A stretch of DNA of 64,000 bases from the NCBI RefSeq assembly GCF_900188025.1, contig NZ_FZNO01000002.1, forward strand, positions 124,001-188,000, written 5' to 3'. Below, one piece after another: positions 38,710 through 46,741 of this stretch. Position 1 is the first letter of the stretch; every line of letters starts with the position of its first letter. This DNA comes from Blastococcus mobilis. Lineage in GTDB: Bacteria; Actinomycetota; Actinomycetes; Mycobacteriales; Geodermatophilaceae. Under the pieces are notes generated by a model, which saw only the letters and a list, made by a program, of their open reading frames with translations, was not told the origin of the DNA and made no database searches. A program made the position numbers and the translations under genes.

Positions 38710-38867
38710 CGGACGCCGGGGGCCCGCGCGCCGCCACGCTCGGCGCGTCCCGCCCGGGAGGGGATGTCGGGGCTTCGGGCACCGGTCCCGGCCGTACCGG
38801 GTGTAGCTTCGCGCCCGTTGACGCGCGGGCGGACGGCGCCGGTGCGACGGATTCCTGGGAGCTCGAC

Positions 38868-39536
38868 GTGCACGTGGTCGTGATGGGCTGCGGACGCGTC
38901 GGCTCCGCCATCGCCCGCCGGCTCGAGGAGGTCGGGCACAGCGTGGCCGTGATCGACCAGGACCCGGCGGCCTTCCGCCGGCTCGGTCCCGAATTCGCCG
39001 GTCGCCAGGTCACCGGTCTCGGCTTCGACCGGCAGACGCTGCTGGACGCCGGAGTCGACTCCGCGGGAGCGTTCGCCGCGGTCAGCAGCGGTGACAACTC
39101 CAACATCATCAGCGCCCGCGTGGCGCGCGAGACGTTCGGCGTGCAGCACGTCGTCGCCCGCATCTACGACTCCAAGCGGGCCGAGGTCTACGAACGCATG
39201 GGCATCCCCAGCGTCGCGACCGTCCCGTGGACGGTGAATCGCCTGCTCCGGGAACTCCTCGGCGTGAAGGTCAGCGAGCTGTGGCGCGAGCCCACCGGCA
39301 AGGTCCTGCTCATGCGGATCACCGTGACCGAGGGCTGGGTCGGGCGGAAACTGAACGAACTCGAGAGCGTCTCGGGTGCGCGCGCGGCCTGGCTGGTCCG
39401 CTTCGGTGAGGCGCAGCTGCCGACGTCGGCGACCGTGCTGCAGGAGGGCGACCAGCTGGTCGTCGCCGTCACCGACGAGATCACCGCCCGCGTGCACGAG
39501 GCCGTCGAGCAGGGGCATCAGGGAGACAGGCGCTGA
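38868..39536 (+). CDS. ceoB: TrkA-N/C domain potassium uptake regulator CeoB
   Basis: Cytoplasmic gating subunit of a Trk/Ktr potassium system, 222 residues. The RCK_N Rossmann motif VMGCGRVGSAIARRLEEVG begins at residue 5 and 'VAVIDQDPAAF' holds the nucleotide-binding acidic residue; an RCK_C domain follows from about residue 140. GTG at 38868 was picked for the family start (V-H-V-V-V-M-G). It is paired with a second TrkA-type gene 25 bases downstream, the same arrangement as ceoB-ceoC (Rv2691-Rv2692). No TrkH channel gene is present in the window. Confidence 0.9.
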   Translation: MHVVVMGCGRVGSAIARRLEEVGHSVAVIDQDPAAFRRLGPEFAGRQVTGLGFDRQTLLDAGVDSAGAFAAVSSGDNSNIISARVARETFGVQHVVARIYDSKRAEVYERMGIPSVATVPWTVNRLLRELLGVKVSELWREPTGKVLLMRITVTEGWVGRKLNELESVSGARAAWLVRFGEAQLPTSATVLQEGDQLVVAVTDEITARVHEAVEQGHQGDRR

Positions 39537-39561
39537 TGCGCACGGCACGAGGGGACCGATC

Positions 39562-40239
39562 ATGAGAGTCGCCATTGCAGGCGCCGGGGCCGTCGGCCGG
39601 TCCATCGCCGGGGAGCTGTTGGGCAACGGGCACACCGTGATGCTCATCGAGAAGGACGGGCGCAAGGTGCGCACCCGCTCGGTGCCCGGCGCCGAATGGG
39701 TCCAGGCCGACGCCTGCGAGGTGTCCTCACTCGAGGAGGCGCAGCTGGCCACGTGCGACGTCGTGGTCGCCGCGACCGGCGACGACAAGGCCAACCTGGT
39801 CGTCTCGCTCCTGGCCAAGACGGAGTTCGCGGTGAACCGGGTGGTGGCCCGGGTGAAGGATCCGCGCAACGAGTGGCTCTACACCGAGGCCTGGGGGGTC
39901 GATGTCGCCGTCTCCACCCCGCGCGTCCTCGCGGCGCTGGTCGAGGAAGCCGTGACCGTCGGCGACGTCGTCCGCCTGATGAGCTTCCGCAAGGGCGCGG
40001 CCAACCTGGTCGAGATCACCCTGGCCGAGGACACCCCGTGGGTGGGCCGCCCGCTGCGCGAGGTCCCGCTGCCCCGCGAGACGGTACTGACGGCCATCCT
40101 CCGCGGGGACCGGGTCATCACCCCCACGCCGGATGAACCCCTCGAGGCCGGGGACGAGCTGCTGTTCGTCACCCACGCCGACGTGGAGGAGCAGCTGAAG
40201 ACGGTTCTCGCACCCGAGAGCGCCATGGGCCCCGCCTGA
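39562..40239 (+). CDS. ceoC: TrkA-N/C domain potassium uptake regulator CeoC
   Basis: Second RCK-type regulator, 225 residues. VAIAGAGAVGRSIAGELLGNGH is the Rossmann start, with 'LIEKDGRK' next; 'ATCDVVVAATGDDKANLVVSLLAKTEF' and a C-terminal RCK_C domain with 'EAGDELLFVTHADVEEQL' are conserved. GAGGGGACC precedes the ATG. It likely forms a hetero-ring with CeoB to gate K+ flux with NAD(H) or ATP/ADP as ligand. An R3 hairpin follows five bases after its stop. Confidence 0.92.
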   Translation: MRVAIAGAGAVGRSIAGELLGNGHTVMLIEKDGRKVRTRSVPGAEWVQADACEVSSLEEAQLATCDVVVAATGDDKANLVVSLLAKTEFAVNRVVARVKDPRNEWLYTEAWGVDVAVSTPRVLAALVEEAVTVGDVVRLMSFRKGAANLVEITLAEDTPWVGRPLREVPLPRETVLTAILRGDRVITPTPDEPLEAGDELLFVTHADVEEQLKTVLAPESAMGPA

Positions 40240-40243
40240 AAGA

Positions 40244-40297
40244 GGACCCCGTCCTCCCCGCCCCTCGCAGGCTCGGGGCGGTGCCATGGACGGGGCC
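40244..40297. repeat. R3 hairpin element between convergent ceoC and DUF3159 gene
   Basis: Outer arms GGACCCCGTCC and GGACGGGGCC enclose the perfect inner stem CCGCCCC/GGGGCGG (40258-40264, 40275-40281) with loop TCGCAGGCTC. It fills the entire space between two convergent stops, so it is almost certainly a bidirectional terminator. Confidence 0.8.
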
Positions 40298-40298
40298 G

Positions 40299-41159
40299 TC
40301 ACGCCGCGGGGCGCCGCCTCCGCACTCCGCGCAGGTCGGCGCTGCGGTGGCGGTGCAGCCGGGAGACCACCCAGAGCGTGATGACGATCTCGACGGCGGT
40401 GACCGGGAGCCCGAGCAGCAGGGACACGGTGCCCAGGACGGTGACGTCGTCCTCCGACATCCGGTACAGCACCCACTGCACGAACGCGCGGATGGCGAAC
40501 ACCCCGCCCCACAGCACCGTCAGCCAGCTGTAGGCCCGCAGCATCCGCGGGTCGTCGCGCCAGTGCCGTTCGGGTTCGGGGTCCGGGTCGCGGCGGCCGC
40601 CGGCCGGCTCGACGGCGTCCTGTGCCGCACCGGGGTGCAGGGTGGCGCGGGCCCGGTCGATCCGCCCACGCAGCAGCGGCAGCGAGTGGCCTGCCATGGC
40701 GCCGAGGTGGCTGGGGGCCAGGAACTCCGCCACGACCCCCACCAGGGGGCGCCGGAACGCGATGGAGGCGAGCAGCACGCCGCCGAGGGCGGCGTTGCGC
40801 ACGATGCCCAGCACGAAGTAGTCCCGGGCCTGCCCGGAAGCCGCGGCGATGGCGACCGCGACGCCGACGGCGAACAGCCCGCTGACCGCCTGCTGCACGC
40901 TCTCGCGGCGGAGGAGCCGGAGCAGGAACACCAGGAGCGCCGCGCCGAGCGCCGACCAGACGCCGGTGCGCAGTCCGCCCAGGGAGTTCGCCACGATGAA
41001 GGCGACGGTCGGGAGAGAGGCGTCCACCATGCCGCGCCAGCCGCCCAGCTGCTCGAGCACGAGGTGGCGGTCGAAGGTCAGCGGCGCGTCCGCCGGTTCC
41101 CCGCCGGGATCAGGGGCCGTGGGCGCCGGCCCCTCTGCCCGGTCCCCCGGTGCACTCAT
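40299..41159 (-). CDS. DUF3159 family membrane protein
   Basis: Actinobacterial membrane protein of 286 residues, at the Rv2693c position. About six hydrophobic segments (for example 'LGAALLVFLLRLLRRESVQQAVSGLFAVGVAVAIAAASG', 'YFVLGIVRNAALGGVLLASIAFR') are flanked by polar ends; 'GWRGMVDASLPTVAFIVANSLGG' is the family start region. Function is unknown. It lies downstream of the OB-fold gene in a long minus-strand run. Confidence 0.88.
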   Translation of the reverse strand: MSAPGDRAEGPAPTAPDPGGEPADAPLTFDRHLVLEQLGGWRGMVDASLPTVAFIVANSLGGLRTGVWSALGAALLVFLLRLLRRESVQQAVSGLFAVGVAVAIAAASGQARDYFVLGIVRNAALGGVLLASIAFRRPLVGVVAEFLAPSHLGAMAGHSLPLLRGRIDRARATLHPGAAQDAVEPAGGRRDPDPEPERHWRDDPRMLRAYSWLTVLWGGVFAIRAFVQWVLYRMSEDDVTVLGTVSLLLGLPVTAVEIVITLWVVSRLHRHRSADLRGVRRRRPAA

Positions 41160-41225
41160 CGCCCACTCCCCCGGTCCTTCGGTCGCCGGGACCTTCCCCG
41201 GGCGGTGTCCATGTCGTCGGGCGGA

Positions 41226-41603
41226 TCAGCCGGCGCCGAGCTCGTACCAAGGGTTGTAGATGACCCGCTTGCCGTCGAAGGCGGCGAACCGGCCACGGGC
41301 GGTGAGGGTACGGCCCGGCTCGATGCCGGCGATCCGGCGGCGGCCGAGCCAGACGAGGGTGACCGACCCGGAGCCGTCGAAGAGCTCGGCCTCCAGCGTC
41401 GGGACGGTCTCGCGCGGGGTGTAGACGACCGACTTGAGCCGGCCGGTCACGGTCACGACGGCGCCCTTGCGGCAGGACCCCACCGGCTCGCAACCGGCGC
41501 TGGCCGACTCGGCACGCAGCTCCTGCGCGTCGATGGTCTGGTCGTCCGCGGTGAGCCGCTGCAGGGTGCGGGACAACCAACCGGGTGATCGGGTCTCGGT
41601 CAC
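41226..41603 (-). CDS. OB-fold nucleic acid-binding protein (Rv2694c-like)
   Basis: Small OB-fold protein of 125 residues. The barrel strands are visible: 'GAVVTVTGRLKSVVYTP', 'LEAELFDGSGSVTLVWLGRRRIAGIEPGRTLTARGRFA' and 'RVIYNPWYEL', matching RecG-like tRNA_anti OB domains. The GTG at 41603 matches homologue length (about 122) and has GAGGAGGG upstream. The same frame stays open through four 75-bp R1 units to a GTG at 41903, which itself follows TACGCT by seven bases, so longer products of up to 225 residues are possible. Function unknown, probably nucleic acid related. Confidence 0.85.
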   Translation of the reverse strand: MTETRSPGWLSRTLQRLTADDQTIDAQELRAESASAGCEPVGSCRKGAVVTVTGRLKSVVYTPRETVPTLEAELFDGSGSVTLVWLGRRRIAGIEPGRTLTARGRFAAFDGKRVIYNPWYELGAG

Positions 41604-41903
41604 GTGCCCTCCTCGCTGGCGCTCGTCGGCACGTGCCGACGTGCTGTGCCCCCTGCGTGACCTCGCAAGCTCGGTCACGGGCCCTCCTCGCTGGCGCTCG
41701 TCGGCACGTGCCGACGTGCTGTGCCCCCTGCGTGACCTCGCAAGCTCGGTCACGGGCCCTCCTCGCTGGCGCTCGTCGGCACGTGCCGACGTGCTGTGCC
41801 CCCTGCGTGACCTCGCAAGCTCGGTCACGGGCCCTCCTCGCTGGCGCTCGTCGGCACGTGCCGACGTGCTGTGCCCCCTGCGTGACCTCGCACGCTCGGT
41901 CAC
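41604..41903 (-). repeat. Four tandem 75-bp R1 units, in frame, each with its own RBS and GTG
   Basis: Four head-to-tail units with starts 75 bases apart (GTG at 41903, 41828, 41753, 41678, and then the gene's own at 41603). The middle units are identical; the ends differ at a few bases. Each unit has hairpin 1 GTGACC/GGTCAC with loop GAGCTTGCGA, the self-complementary hairpin GTCGGC-ACGT-GCCGAC, then GAGCGCCAGCGAGGAGG. Because 75 is divisible by three, all starts share the frame of the OB-fold gene, and each unit could be read as a 25-residue peptide rich in R, S and A. Confidence 0.9.
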
Positions 41904-41910
41904 CGGTCCC

Positions 41911-41916
41911 AGCGTA
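41911..41916 (-). promoter_or_regulatory. -10 box TACGCT in front of the first tandem R1 unit
   Basis: TACGCT on the minus strand, then seven bases (GGGACCG), then the GTG at 41903. This would make the transcript of the OB-fold gene begin exactly at the first repeat unit. Confidence 0.45.
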
Positions 41917-41976
41917 CGGCGTTCGCGACCGCGGGCGTGCCGATGTCCCCTAGCTCGCAGGCGCTCGGCGCGGAGG

Positions 41977-42699
41977 TCACCCTGCCGGTGGTGTCGCCGG
42001 CCGGGTGGCCGGCGGACGGACCGCCGCCTGCTGCTGCTGGGCCAGCTGCGCGGCCGCCTGCGGGGGCAGCGTCAGCGGGAGCTGCTCGCGGACCGGCATG
42101 GGGTCGGCCCCCCGGACGACGACGATGCCGCGAAAGGCCGCCTCCAGGACCGCCGCCGCCTCGGGGCTCTCGGCCGCCGGGCCGGTGATGAGCCCGCGCA
42201 GGAACCAGCGGGGGCCGTCGACGCCGAGGAACCGCGCGGGCCGGCGCACCGGCTGGGGCGCAGTGGCCTGGCCGGGCTGCGCGGGGGGGGCCGCGACGAT
42301 GGTGCCGGCCAGCTCGGGGCCGAACGGGCCCTCGACCTCCCGCAGCGAACCGCCCTGGCCCGAGGCGCTCCTGGCTAGGTCCTCGCGGACGCCGTCCCAG
42401 ATGCCACCGGCCCGCGGCGCCGCGAACGCCGACACCTGCAGGAGCGAGTCACCCGAGCGCAACGTCGCCCCGATGACCTTCTGCTGCTGGTTCAGCTCGA
42501 CCCGCAGGTCGGTGCCCGTGATCGCGGGCAGGCGGATGGAGCCGAGGTCGATGCGCGGCACGCCGTCCTGGGGCGCGTCCGCGGCGTCCCACGGCCCCGT
42601 GGTCTCCGCCACCTCCCGCTCCCGGTGCTGCGGCTCCGGGGGAACGCCCCGCTCGCGCAGGCTGCGGTCGATCCGGTTGCGCCGCCGTCCGAACGGCAT
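41977..42699 (-). CDS. DUF3710 family protein
   Basis: Actinobacterial protein of 240 residues at the Rv2696c position, immediately after dut (one base between stop and start). The conserved core runs 'RIDLGSIRLPAITGTDLRVELNQQQKVIGATLRSGDSLLQVSAFAAPR' and 'RFLGVDGPRWFLRGLITGPAA'. The C-terminus is a low-complexity Q/A/P tail. No enzymatic motif is seen. Translational coupling to dut is likely. Confidence 0.9.
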   Translation of the reverse strand: MPFGRRRNRIDRSLRERGVPPEPQHREREVAETTGPWDAADAPQDGVPRIDLGSIRLPAITGTDLRVELNQQQKVIGATLRSGDSLLQVSAFAAPRAGGIWDGVREDLARSASGQGGSLREVEGPFGPELAGTIVAAPPAQPGQATAPQPVRRPARFLGVDGPRWFLRGLITGPAAESPEAAAVLEAAFRGIVVVRGADPMPVREQLPLTLPPQAAAQLAQQQQAAVRPPATRPATPPAG

Positions 42700-42700
42700 G

Positions 42701-43216
42701 TCAGGCCTGCCTTTCCCGAGTCGCTGCAGCCCCGTCGTCAGCCACTGTCACCGTCGCCCCGTGACCCCCGGTCGAACCGTGACCACCAGTGCCCCGCTCG
42801 GTGTCCGGGAGCTCGTCGACCCGCACGAAACGGGCCCGCACCACCGGCTGGACGACGAGCTGCGCGACGCGGTCCCCACGCCGCAGGTGGAGTGGGGTGG
42901 TCGGGTCGAGATTGATCAAGTTGACCTTGATCTCCCCCCGGTAACCGGCGTCGATGGTCCCGGGCGCGTTGACGAGGCTGAGGCCGAGCCGATGGGCCAG
43001 GCCCGACCGCGGGTGCACGAATCCGGCGTACCCCTCGGGGATGGCGACGGCCACCCCCGTGCCGACGAGCGCGCGCTGGAAGGGAGCCAGGTCGACGTCC
43101 TCGGCGAGGGAGAGATCGGCGCCCGCGTCGCCTGGGAGGGCATAGCGCGGCGGGACGTCCTCCGGCGAGGTCAGGCGGACCGGGACGTCCAGCTGCGGGA
43201 GGGGGGACTCGGGCAC
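42701..43216 (-). CDS. dut: Deoxyuridine 5'-triphosphate nucleotidohydrolase (dUTPase)
   Basis: Hydrolyses dUTP to dUMP and pyrophosphate, keeping uracil out of DNA and feeding dTMP synthesis. Trimeric dUTPase motifs are all present in 171 residues: motif 1 [12 protein letters not shown], motif 2 [12 protein letters not shown], motif 3 [14 protein letters not shown], motif 4 [13 protein letters not shown] and motif 5 as [14 protein letters not shown], whose second GGHG repeat is unusual. GTG at 43216 follows TAGGGT by seven bases; leaderless translation is likely. Confidence 0.96.
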   Translation of the reverse strand: MPESPLPQLDVPVRLTSPEDVPPRYALPGDAGADLSLAEDVDLAPFQRALVGTGVAVAIPEGYAGFVHPRSGLAHRLGLSLVNAPGTIDAGYRGEIKVNLINLDPTTPLHLRRGDRVAQLVVQPVVRARFVRVDELPDTERGTGGHGSTGGHGATVTVADDGAAATRERQA

Positions 43217-43223
43217 GTCGGCG

Positions 43224-43229
43224 ACCCTA
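43224..43229 (-). promoter_or_regulatory. -10 box TAGGGT for leaderless dut mRNA
   Basis: TAGGGT on the minus strand, seven bases (CGCCGAC), then GTG at 43216. It lies just after the stop of the upstream gene at 43262. Confidence 0.45.
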
Positions 43230-43261
43230 GCCGCGGACCGGGTGGGCGCGCGGCGCCCGGG

Positions 43262-44167
43262 TCAGGCGTCCGGGTCGAGCGGAGGGGTCGCACGCAGGTC
43301 GGCCAGCACCTGCTCGGCGAGGGTCTCCGTGGCCCGGCGGTTGATCCGTCCGGCCAAAGCGGCACCGACCAGGAACGGGGCCGCGGTCGGGACGGCGCGG
43401 GCCACCCTGCGGGTCATCCTCCGCTGCAGCGCCCGCATCCCCGGTCCGCCGAGCAGCGAGCTGATGCCCGCGACCCCGGCGCGGTCGATCGACCGCTGCG
43501 CCGACCAGCTGGCCAGGTAGGCGCCGGCCCGGGCGCGTGCGTCACCGGCCGCGGGGCGGCCGTACAGCTCGTGCAGCTCGCCGATCAGCACGATCTCGAC
43601 GCCGGCGACGAGCACCGTCTCGGCCCCGAGCTCGAGCGGCAACGCGAGCAGCGACGGCGGTGCGAACCAGTGCGCCGCCGAGAGCCCCCCGCCGGCCGCC
43701 CCGATCGTGGCGGTCGACCGCGCCGCCCGGGCGACGAGCGCGTCGGCGATCTCGGCGTCGGAGGCGCCGGGATGAGCCTGCCGGAGTCGCGCGCGGTCGC
43801 GGATGGGCAACCGCGGAGCTGCGGCCGACAGCAGCTCGCTGAGGAGCGCCCCCGGAGACCGGTCCCCGGGAGACGCGGCGCCGGCCGGTGGCGTCGCGGC
43901 CTCCCGTTCCGGCCGGAACGCCGCGCCCACGGCTCCGGCCACGGCGCCCACGACGTCCCGCAGGCCGGATGCCGCCGGCCGACGCGCCGTGCCGACCGGC
44001 TCGTCGGGGCGACCGGCGGCAGTGCCGACCAGGCCGGCGACCGCCTCGGCGACGGCACGCGCCGCCCGGCCGAGGCCGGTGTCCTCGGCAACCGGCGGAG
44101 GGGACGCCACCGGACGCGGCGGCGGGACGTCCCGTGGCGCACCGGTCCGCGCCGAGTGATCAGCCAT
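43262..44167 (-). CDS. Conserved hypothetical protein, alanine-rich with hydrophobic core
   Basis: Protein of 301 residues from the ATG at 44167. The first ~110 residues are proline- and alanine-rich and probably disordered. A conserved-looking part follows: 'HPGASDAEIADALVARAARSTATIGAAGGGLSAAHWFAPPSLLALPLELGAETVLVAGVEIVLIGELHELYG', with two hydrophobic helices, then a basic helical region 'LQRRMTRRVARAVPTAAPFLVGAALAGRINRRA'. This resembles EcsC-type peripheral membrane proteins, but not firmly. It occupies the place where M. tuberculosis has a DUF3093 gene. Confidence 0.65.
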   Translation of the reverse strand: MADHSARTGAPRDVPPPRPVASPPPVAEDTGLGRAARAVAEAVAGLVGTAAGRPDEPVGTARRPAASGLRDVVGAVAGAVGAAFRPEREAATPPAGAASPGDRSPGALLSELLSAAAPRLPIRDRARLRQAHPGASDAEIADALVARAARSTATIGAAGGGLSAAHWFAPPSLLALPLELGAETVLVAGVEIVLIGELHELYGRPAAGDARARAGAYLASWSAQRSIDRAGVAGISSLLGGPGMRALQRRMTRRVARAVPTAAPFLVGAALAGRINRRATETLAEQVLADLRATPPLDPDA

Positions 44168-44199
44168 CGGTCGCCCTCCTCGGTCGGATGCCCTTTCTC

Positions 44200-44349
44200 G
44201 GCCCCGTCCGCCCACCCTGCGCCTGCGAAGGGTGGGGAGGACGGGGGCCCCCTGCAGGGTCCCGCCGCCAGTCCGCGTGGCGGGGGCAGGGGCGGCCCCC
44301 CTGCAGGGTCCCGCCGCGAGCCTGCGAGTGGCGGGGGGCAGGGGGGTCC
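44200..44349. repeat. Three consecutive R3-type hairpins between DUF4193 and the hypothetical gene
   Basis: Unit 1 (44200-44249): arms GGCCCCGTCC/GGACGGGGGCC, inner stem CCACCCT/AGGGTGG, loop GCGCCTGCGA. Unit 2 (about 44250-44293) shares CCCTGCAGGGTCCCGCCGC with unit 3. Unit 3 (44294-44349): arms GGCCCCCCTGC/GCAGGGGGGTCC, inner stem CCGCCGC/GTGGCGG, loop GAGCCTGCGA. The array follows the DUF4193 stop on the minus strand and may end its transcript. Confidence 0.7.
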
Positions 44350-44353
44350 TTTA

Positions 44354-44656
44354 TCAGGCTGCGCAGTCCCGGCAGTAGAGCTGGTCGCCCTTGGTCGCCG
44401 CGAGCCGGCTGCGGTGCTGCACCAGGAAGCACCGCGAGCAGGTGAACTCGTCCTCCTGCTTGGGCAGGACGCGCACGGTGAGCTCCTCACCGGACAGGTC
44501 GGCGCCCGGGAGCTCCAGGTTCTCGTTGAAGTCGGTCTCGTCGACGTCGACCGAGGCGGACTGCGCCTCGGCCCGTCGCGCCTTGAGCTCCTCGAGCGAG
44601 TCCTCACCCAGCTCGTCGGCCTCGTTGCGGCGTGGGGCGTCGTAGTCGGTGGCCAT
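44354..44656 (-). CDS. DUF4193 family zinc-ribbon protein
   Basis: Acidic protein of 100 residues, homologous to Rv2699c. After an N-terminal acidic helix 'DELGEDSLEELKARRAEAQ', the C-terminal part has CSRCFLVQHRSRLAATK and then YCRDC, a CxxC...CxxC zinc ribbon. Essential in mycobacteria by report of the family, but its role is not known. GGGAGGGG is eight bases before the ATG. Divergent from the phosphotransferase gene across 355 bases. Confidence 0.93.
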   Translation of the reverse strand: MATDYDAPRRNEADELGEDSLEELKARRAEAQSASVDVDETDFNENLELPGADLSGEELTVRVLPKQEDEFTCSRCFLVQHRSRLAATKGDQLYCRDCAA

Positions 44657-45011
44657 GGGGTGCCCCTCCCTCTGTTCTCGCGGGTGTCGTGCCCGCTCGT
44701 CTGACGCGGCGCAGGGTGAGCGCCGTCGTCCTGGCCGGTCGCGGTGGCGACCGGTGGATCGGGAACCGGCAGCCCGCTGCTGGGCTCCCGGTACCGGTGC
44801 TGCTCCGGGACAGGTCCGGTGCCGGCTTCCGCGGGTACGGGGGGCGACCGGTTCCTGTCCGGGCCGGACCCCCTCCCACCGTCGATTGGACGGTGGGTGG
44901 GATGGACCGGCGAGCCCCCCAACGCGGCGCGGCCCCGGTTTGTGCCCGCCTCCGGAAACGAATTCCGTGCGGACCCCCTGGCCGCGGAGCGCCAGAGGTT
45001 ACCCTGCCGCC
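44657..45011. promoter_or_regulatory. Divergent intergenic region with hairpin 44875-44897 and TACCCT box
   Basis: 355 bases without a gene. It contains the 9-bp inverted repeat CCCACCGTC/GACGGTGGG around GATTG (44875-44897), a possible operator or attenuating hairpin, and the -10 box TACCCT (45000-45005) six bases ahead of the phosphotransferase GTG. The rest is GC-rich with repeated CCGGT words and no convincing gene. Confidence 0.45.
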
Positions 45012-46058
45012 GTGTCGACTCCTGTGGGTGCTGATCCAGCCGTCGTCGGGCCGTACCTCGCCTCCGCCCTGAACGACCAGCGCTGGCGCTCGGTGGACAT
45101 CGAGCTCATCGCGGCGGGCATGTCGAACCTCACCTATGTGGTGACGCCGGAGGGCGGCACTGCGGACGACGCGGTGATCCTGCGGCGGCCGCCGACGGGG
45201 GCGGTGCTGGCCACCGCGCACGACATGGCCCGCGAGCACCGGGTCATCTCCGCGCTCGGCTCGACCGACGTCCCGGTCCCCCGCACGCTGCACCTGTGCA
45301 CCGACGACTCGGTCCTCGGCGCACCGTTCTACGTGATGGAGCGGGTGGTCGGCGTGCACGTGGTCCGGGAGTTCCCGGCCGGCTACGCCGACGAGCCCGC
45401 TCAGCGCCGCGCGGTCGGCGAAGGGCTCATCGACGTGCTGGCCGACCTGCACTCGGTCGACTACGAGGCGGTGGGGCTGGCCGACTTCGGCCGGCCGGAG
45501 GGGTTCGCCGCCCGCCAGGTCCGGCGCTGGACCAAGCAGTGGGACGCCACGCGCGACCGGGACCGCCCCGGCCTGGATGCACTGGCCGCCCGCCTGGCCG
45601 AGACCGTGCCCTCCACGCAGCGGTCGAGCATCGTCCACGGTGACTACCGGCTGGACAACTGTCTGCTCGACCCGGCCGAGCCCGGTCGGATCCGGGCGGT
45701 CCTCGACTGGGAGATGTCCACGCTGGGCGACCCGCTCACCGACATCGGGATGATGTTCGTCTACTGGCCGGAGCCCGGTGAGGAGCGGCCGTCGACGCTG
45801 AGCCCCGTGACCACGCTGCCCGGTTTCCCGACCCGGTCGGAGGTCGCGGAGCGCTACGCGCGACGCACCGGCGCGGACCTCTCCGACCTCAACTGGTACG
45901 TCGGGTTCGCCTTCTTCAAGTTCGCGGCGATCATCGCCGGCATCGTCGCCCGCTCCGCGGCCGGTGCCATGGCGGGCAAGGACACCTCGGGGTACGCCGA
46001 GCGCATCGACCCGTGTGTCGAACTGGGACGCGCCGCGCTGGACGACGGTGCGATCTAG
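45012..46058 (+). CDS. Phosphotransferase family protein (APH fold, ACAD10-like)
   Basis: Kinase-like protein of 348 residues. The N-lobe includes 'GMSNLTYVVTPEGG' and VILRRPPTG with the ATP-binding lysine equivalent; the catalytic loop is IVHGDYRLDNCLLD and the DFG-equivalent is VLDWEMSTLGDP, both diagnostic of APH/ChoK-like enzymes. This branch occurs with acyl-CoA dehydrogenases and may phosphorylate 4-hydroxyacyl-CoAs. GTG at 45012 follows TACCCT by six bases, so the mRNA is probably leaderless. The substrate is inferred from family only. Confidence 0.88.
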   Translation: MSTPVGADPAVVGPYLASALNDQRWRSVDIELIAAGMSNLTYVVTPEGGTADDAVILRRPPTGAVLATAHDMAREHRVISALGSTDVPVPRTLHLCTDDSVLGAPFYVMERVVGVHVVREFPAGYADEPAQRRAVGEGLIDVLADLHSVDYEAVGLADFGRPEGFAARQVRRWTKQWDATRDRDRPGLDALAARLAETVPSTQRSSIVHGDYRLDNCLLDPAEPGRIRAVLDWEMSTLGDPLTDIGMMFVYWPEPGEERPSTLSPVTTLPGFPTRSEVAERYARRTGADLSDLNWYVGFAFFKFAAIIAGIVARSAAGAMAGKDTSGYAERIDPCVELGRAALDDGAI

Positions 46059-46174
46059 GACCCCCTCGCGCCCCTAAACTCCTGCCGACCGCCCCCTCCC
46101 GGCACGCCGCCGGCCGCGGCCCTGTCGGGCCCCTCGGCCGGAGGCGGACCGCCGGGTCTCGCCGAGGAGTGACC

Positions 46175-46717
46175 GTGACGATGCGTACCGACCGCCCCCC
46201 GGTGCGCCCCCGGAGCGGCCGCCGCCCACTGCCGCCGCTGATCTTCCTGCTGGTGCTCGCCCTGGCCGCTCTCGGCGTCTGGTGGTACGTGCTGCGGCAG
46301 GAGACGCAACAGGTTGAGCGGGAGGCCGAGGCGTGCGCCTCGGCCTCCGAGGAGGCACCCCCCACCACCCTGGACCCGGCCTCGATCACTCTCCGCGTCT
46401 TCAACGCCACCGACACGGCCGGCCTCGCACAGACCGTGGCCACCGATCTGAAGAACCGCGGCTTCGTCGTCGAGGAGGTGGCCAACGACACGAGCGGCCG
46501 CGAGGTCACCGGCGTCGGCGAACTCCGGCACGGCGCCCGCGGATCCGATGCGGCGGAGTACGTGCGGCTGTTCCTCCCGCAGGCCGGCGACTACCTCGAC
46601 ACCCGAGCGACCGCAGTGGTCGACGTCGTCATCGGCCCGGAGTTCACCGCCCTGGCCTCCGCCGAGGAGGTGGCTGCCGCGCTGGCCCCGGCGACCAGCG
46701 CAGCAGCCGACTGCTGA
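46175..46717 (+). CDS. cei: LytR C-terminal domain envelope protein (Cei-like)
   Basis: Single-pass membrane protein of 180 residues, at the Rv2700 (cei, cell envelope integrity) position. A basic cytoplasmic start, a helix 'LPPLIFLLVLALAALGVWWYVL', a short charged linker and one extracytoplasmic LytR_C domain: 'ITLRVFNATDTAGLAQTVATDLKNRGFVVEEVAND'. GTG at 46175 has GAGGAG five bases before it; an ATG two codons later is also possible. It precedes the convergent suhB gene by 24 bases. Confidence 0.88.
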   Translation: MTMRTDRPPVRPRSGRRPLPPLIFLLVLALAALGVWWYVLRQETQQVEREAEACASASEEAPPTTLDPASITLRVFNATDTAGLAQTVATDLKNRGFVVEEVANDTSGREVTGVGELRHGARGSDAAEYVRLFLPQAGDYLDTRATAVVDVVIGPEFTALASAEEVAAALAPATSAAADC

Positions 46718-46741
46718 CGACCCGCCTGCAGAACGGTCCTC

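Noticed and set aside
36654-39869. The APC frame open for 1071 codons
   Set aside because: The part beyond 38696 runs opposite ceoB and ceoC, has no family similarity and is explained by high GC.
41604-41903. Four regularly spaced repeats could be a CRISPR array
   Set aside because: The 75-bp units abut with no unique spacers and contain ribosome sites and start codons; no cas genes are nearby.
44657-45011. A short plus-strand frame upstream of the phosphotransferase (44649 onward)
   Set aside because: It would be an N-terminal extension with arginine- and proline-rich sequence; the -10 box at 45000-45005 and family length support the GTG at 45012.
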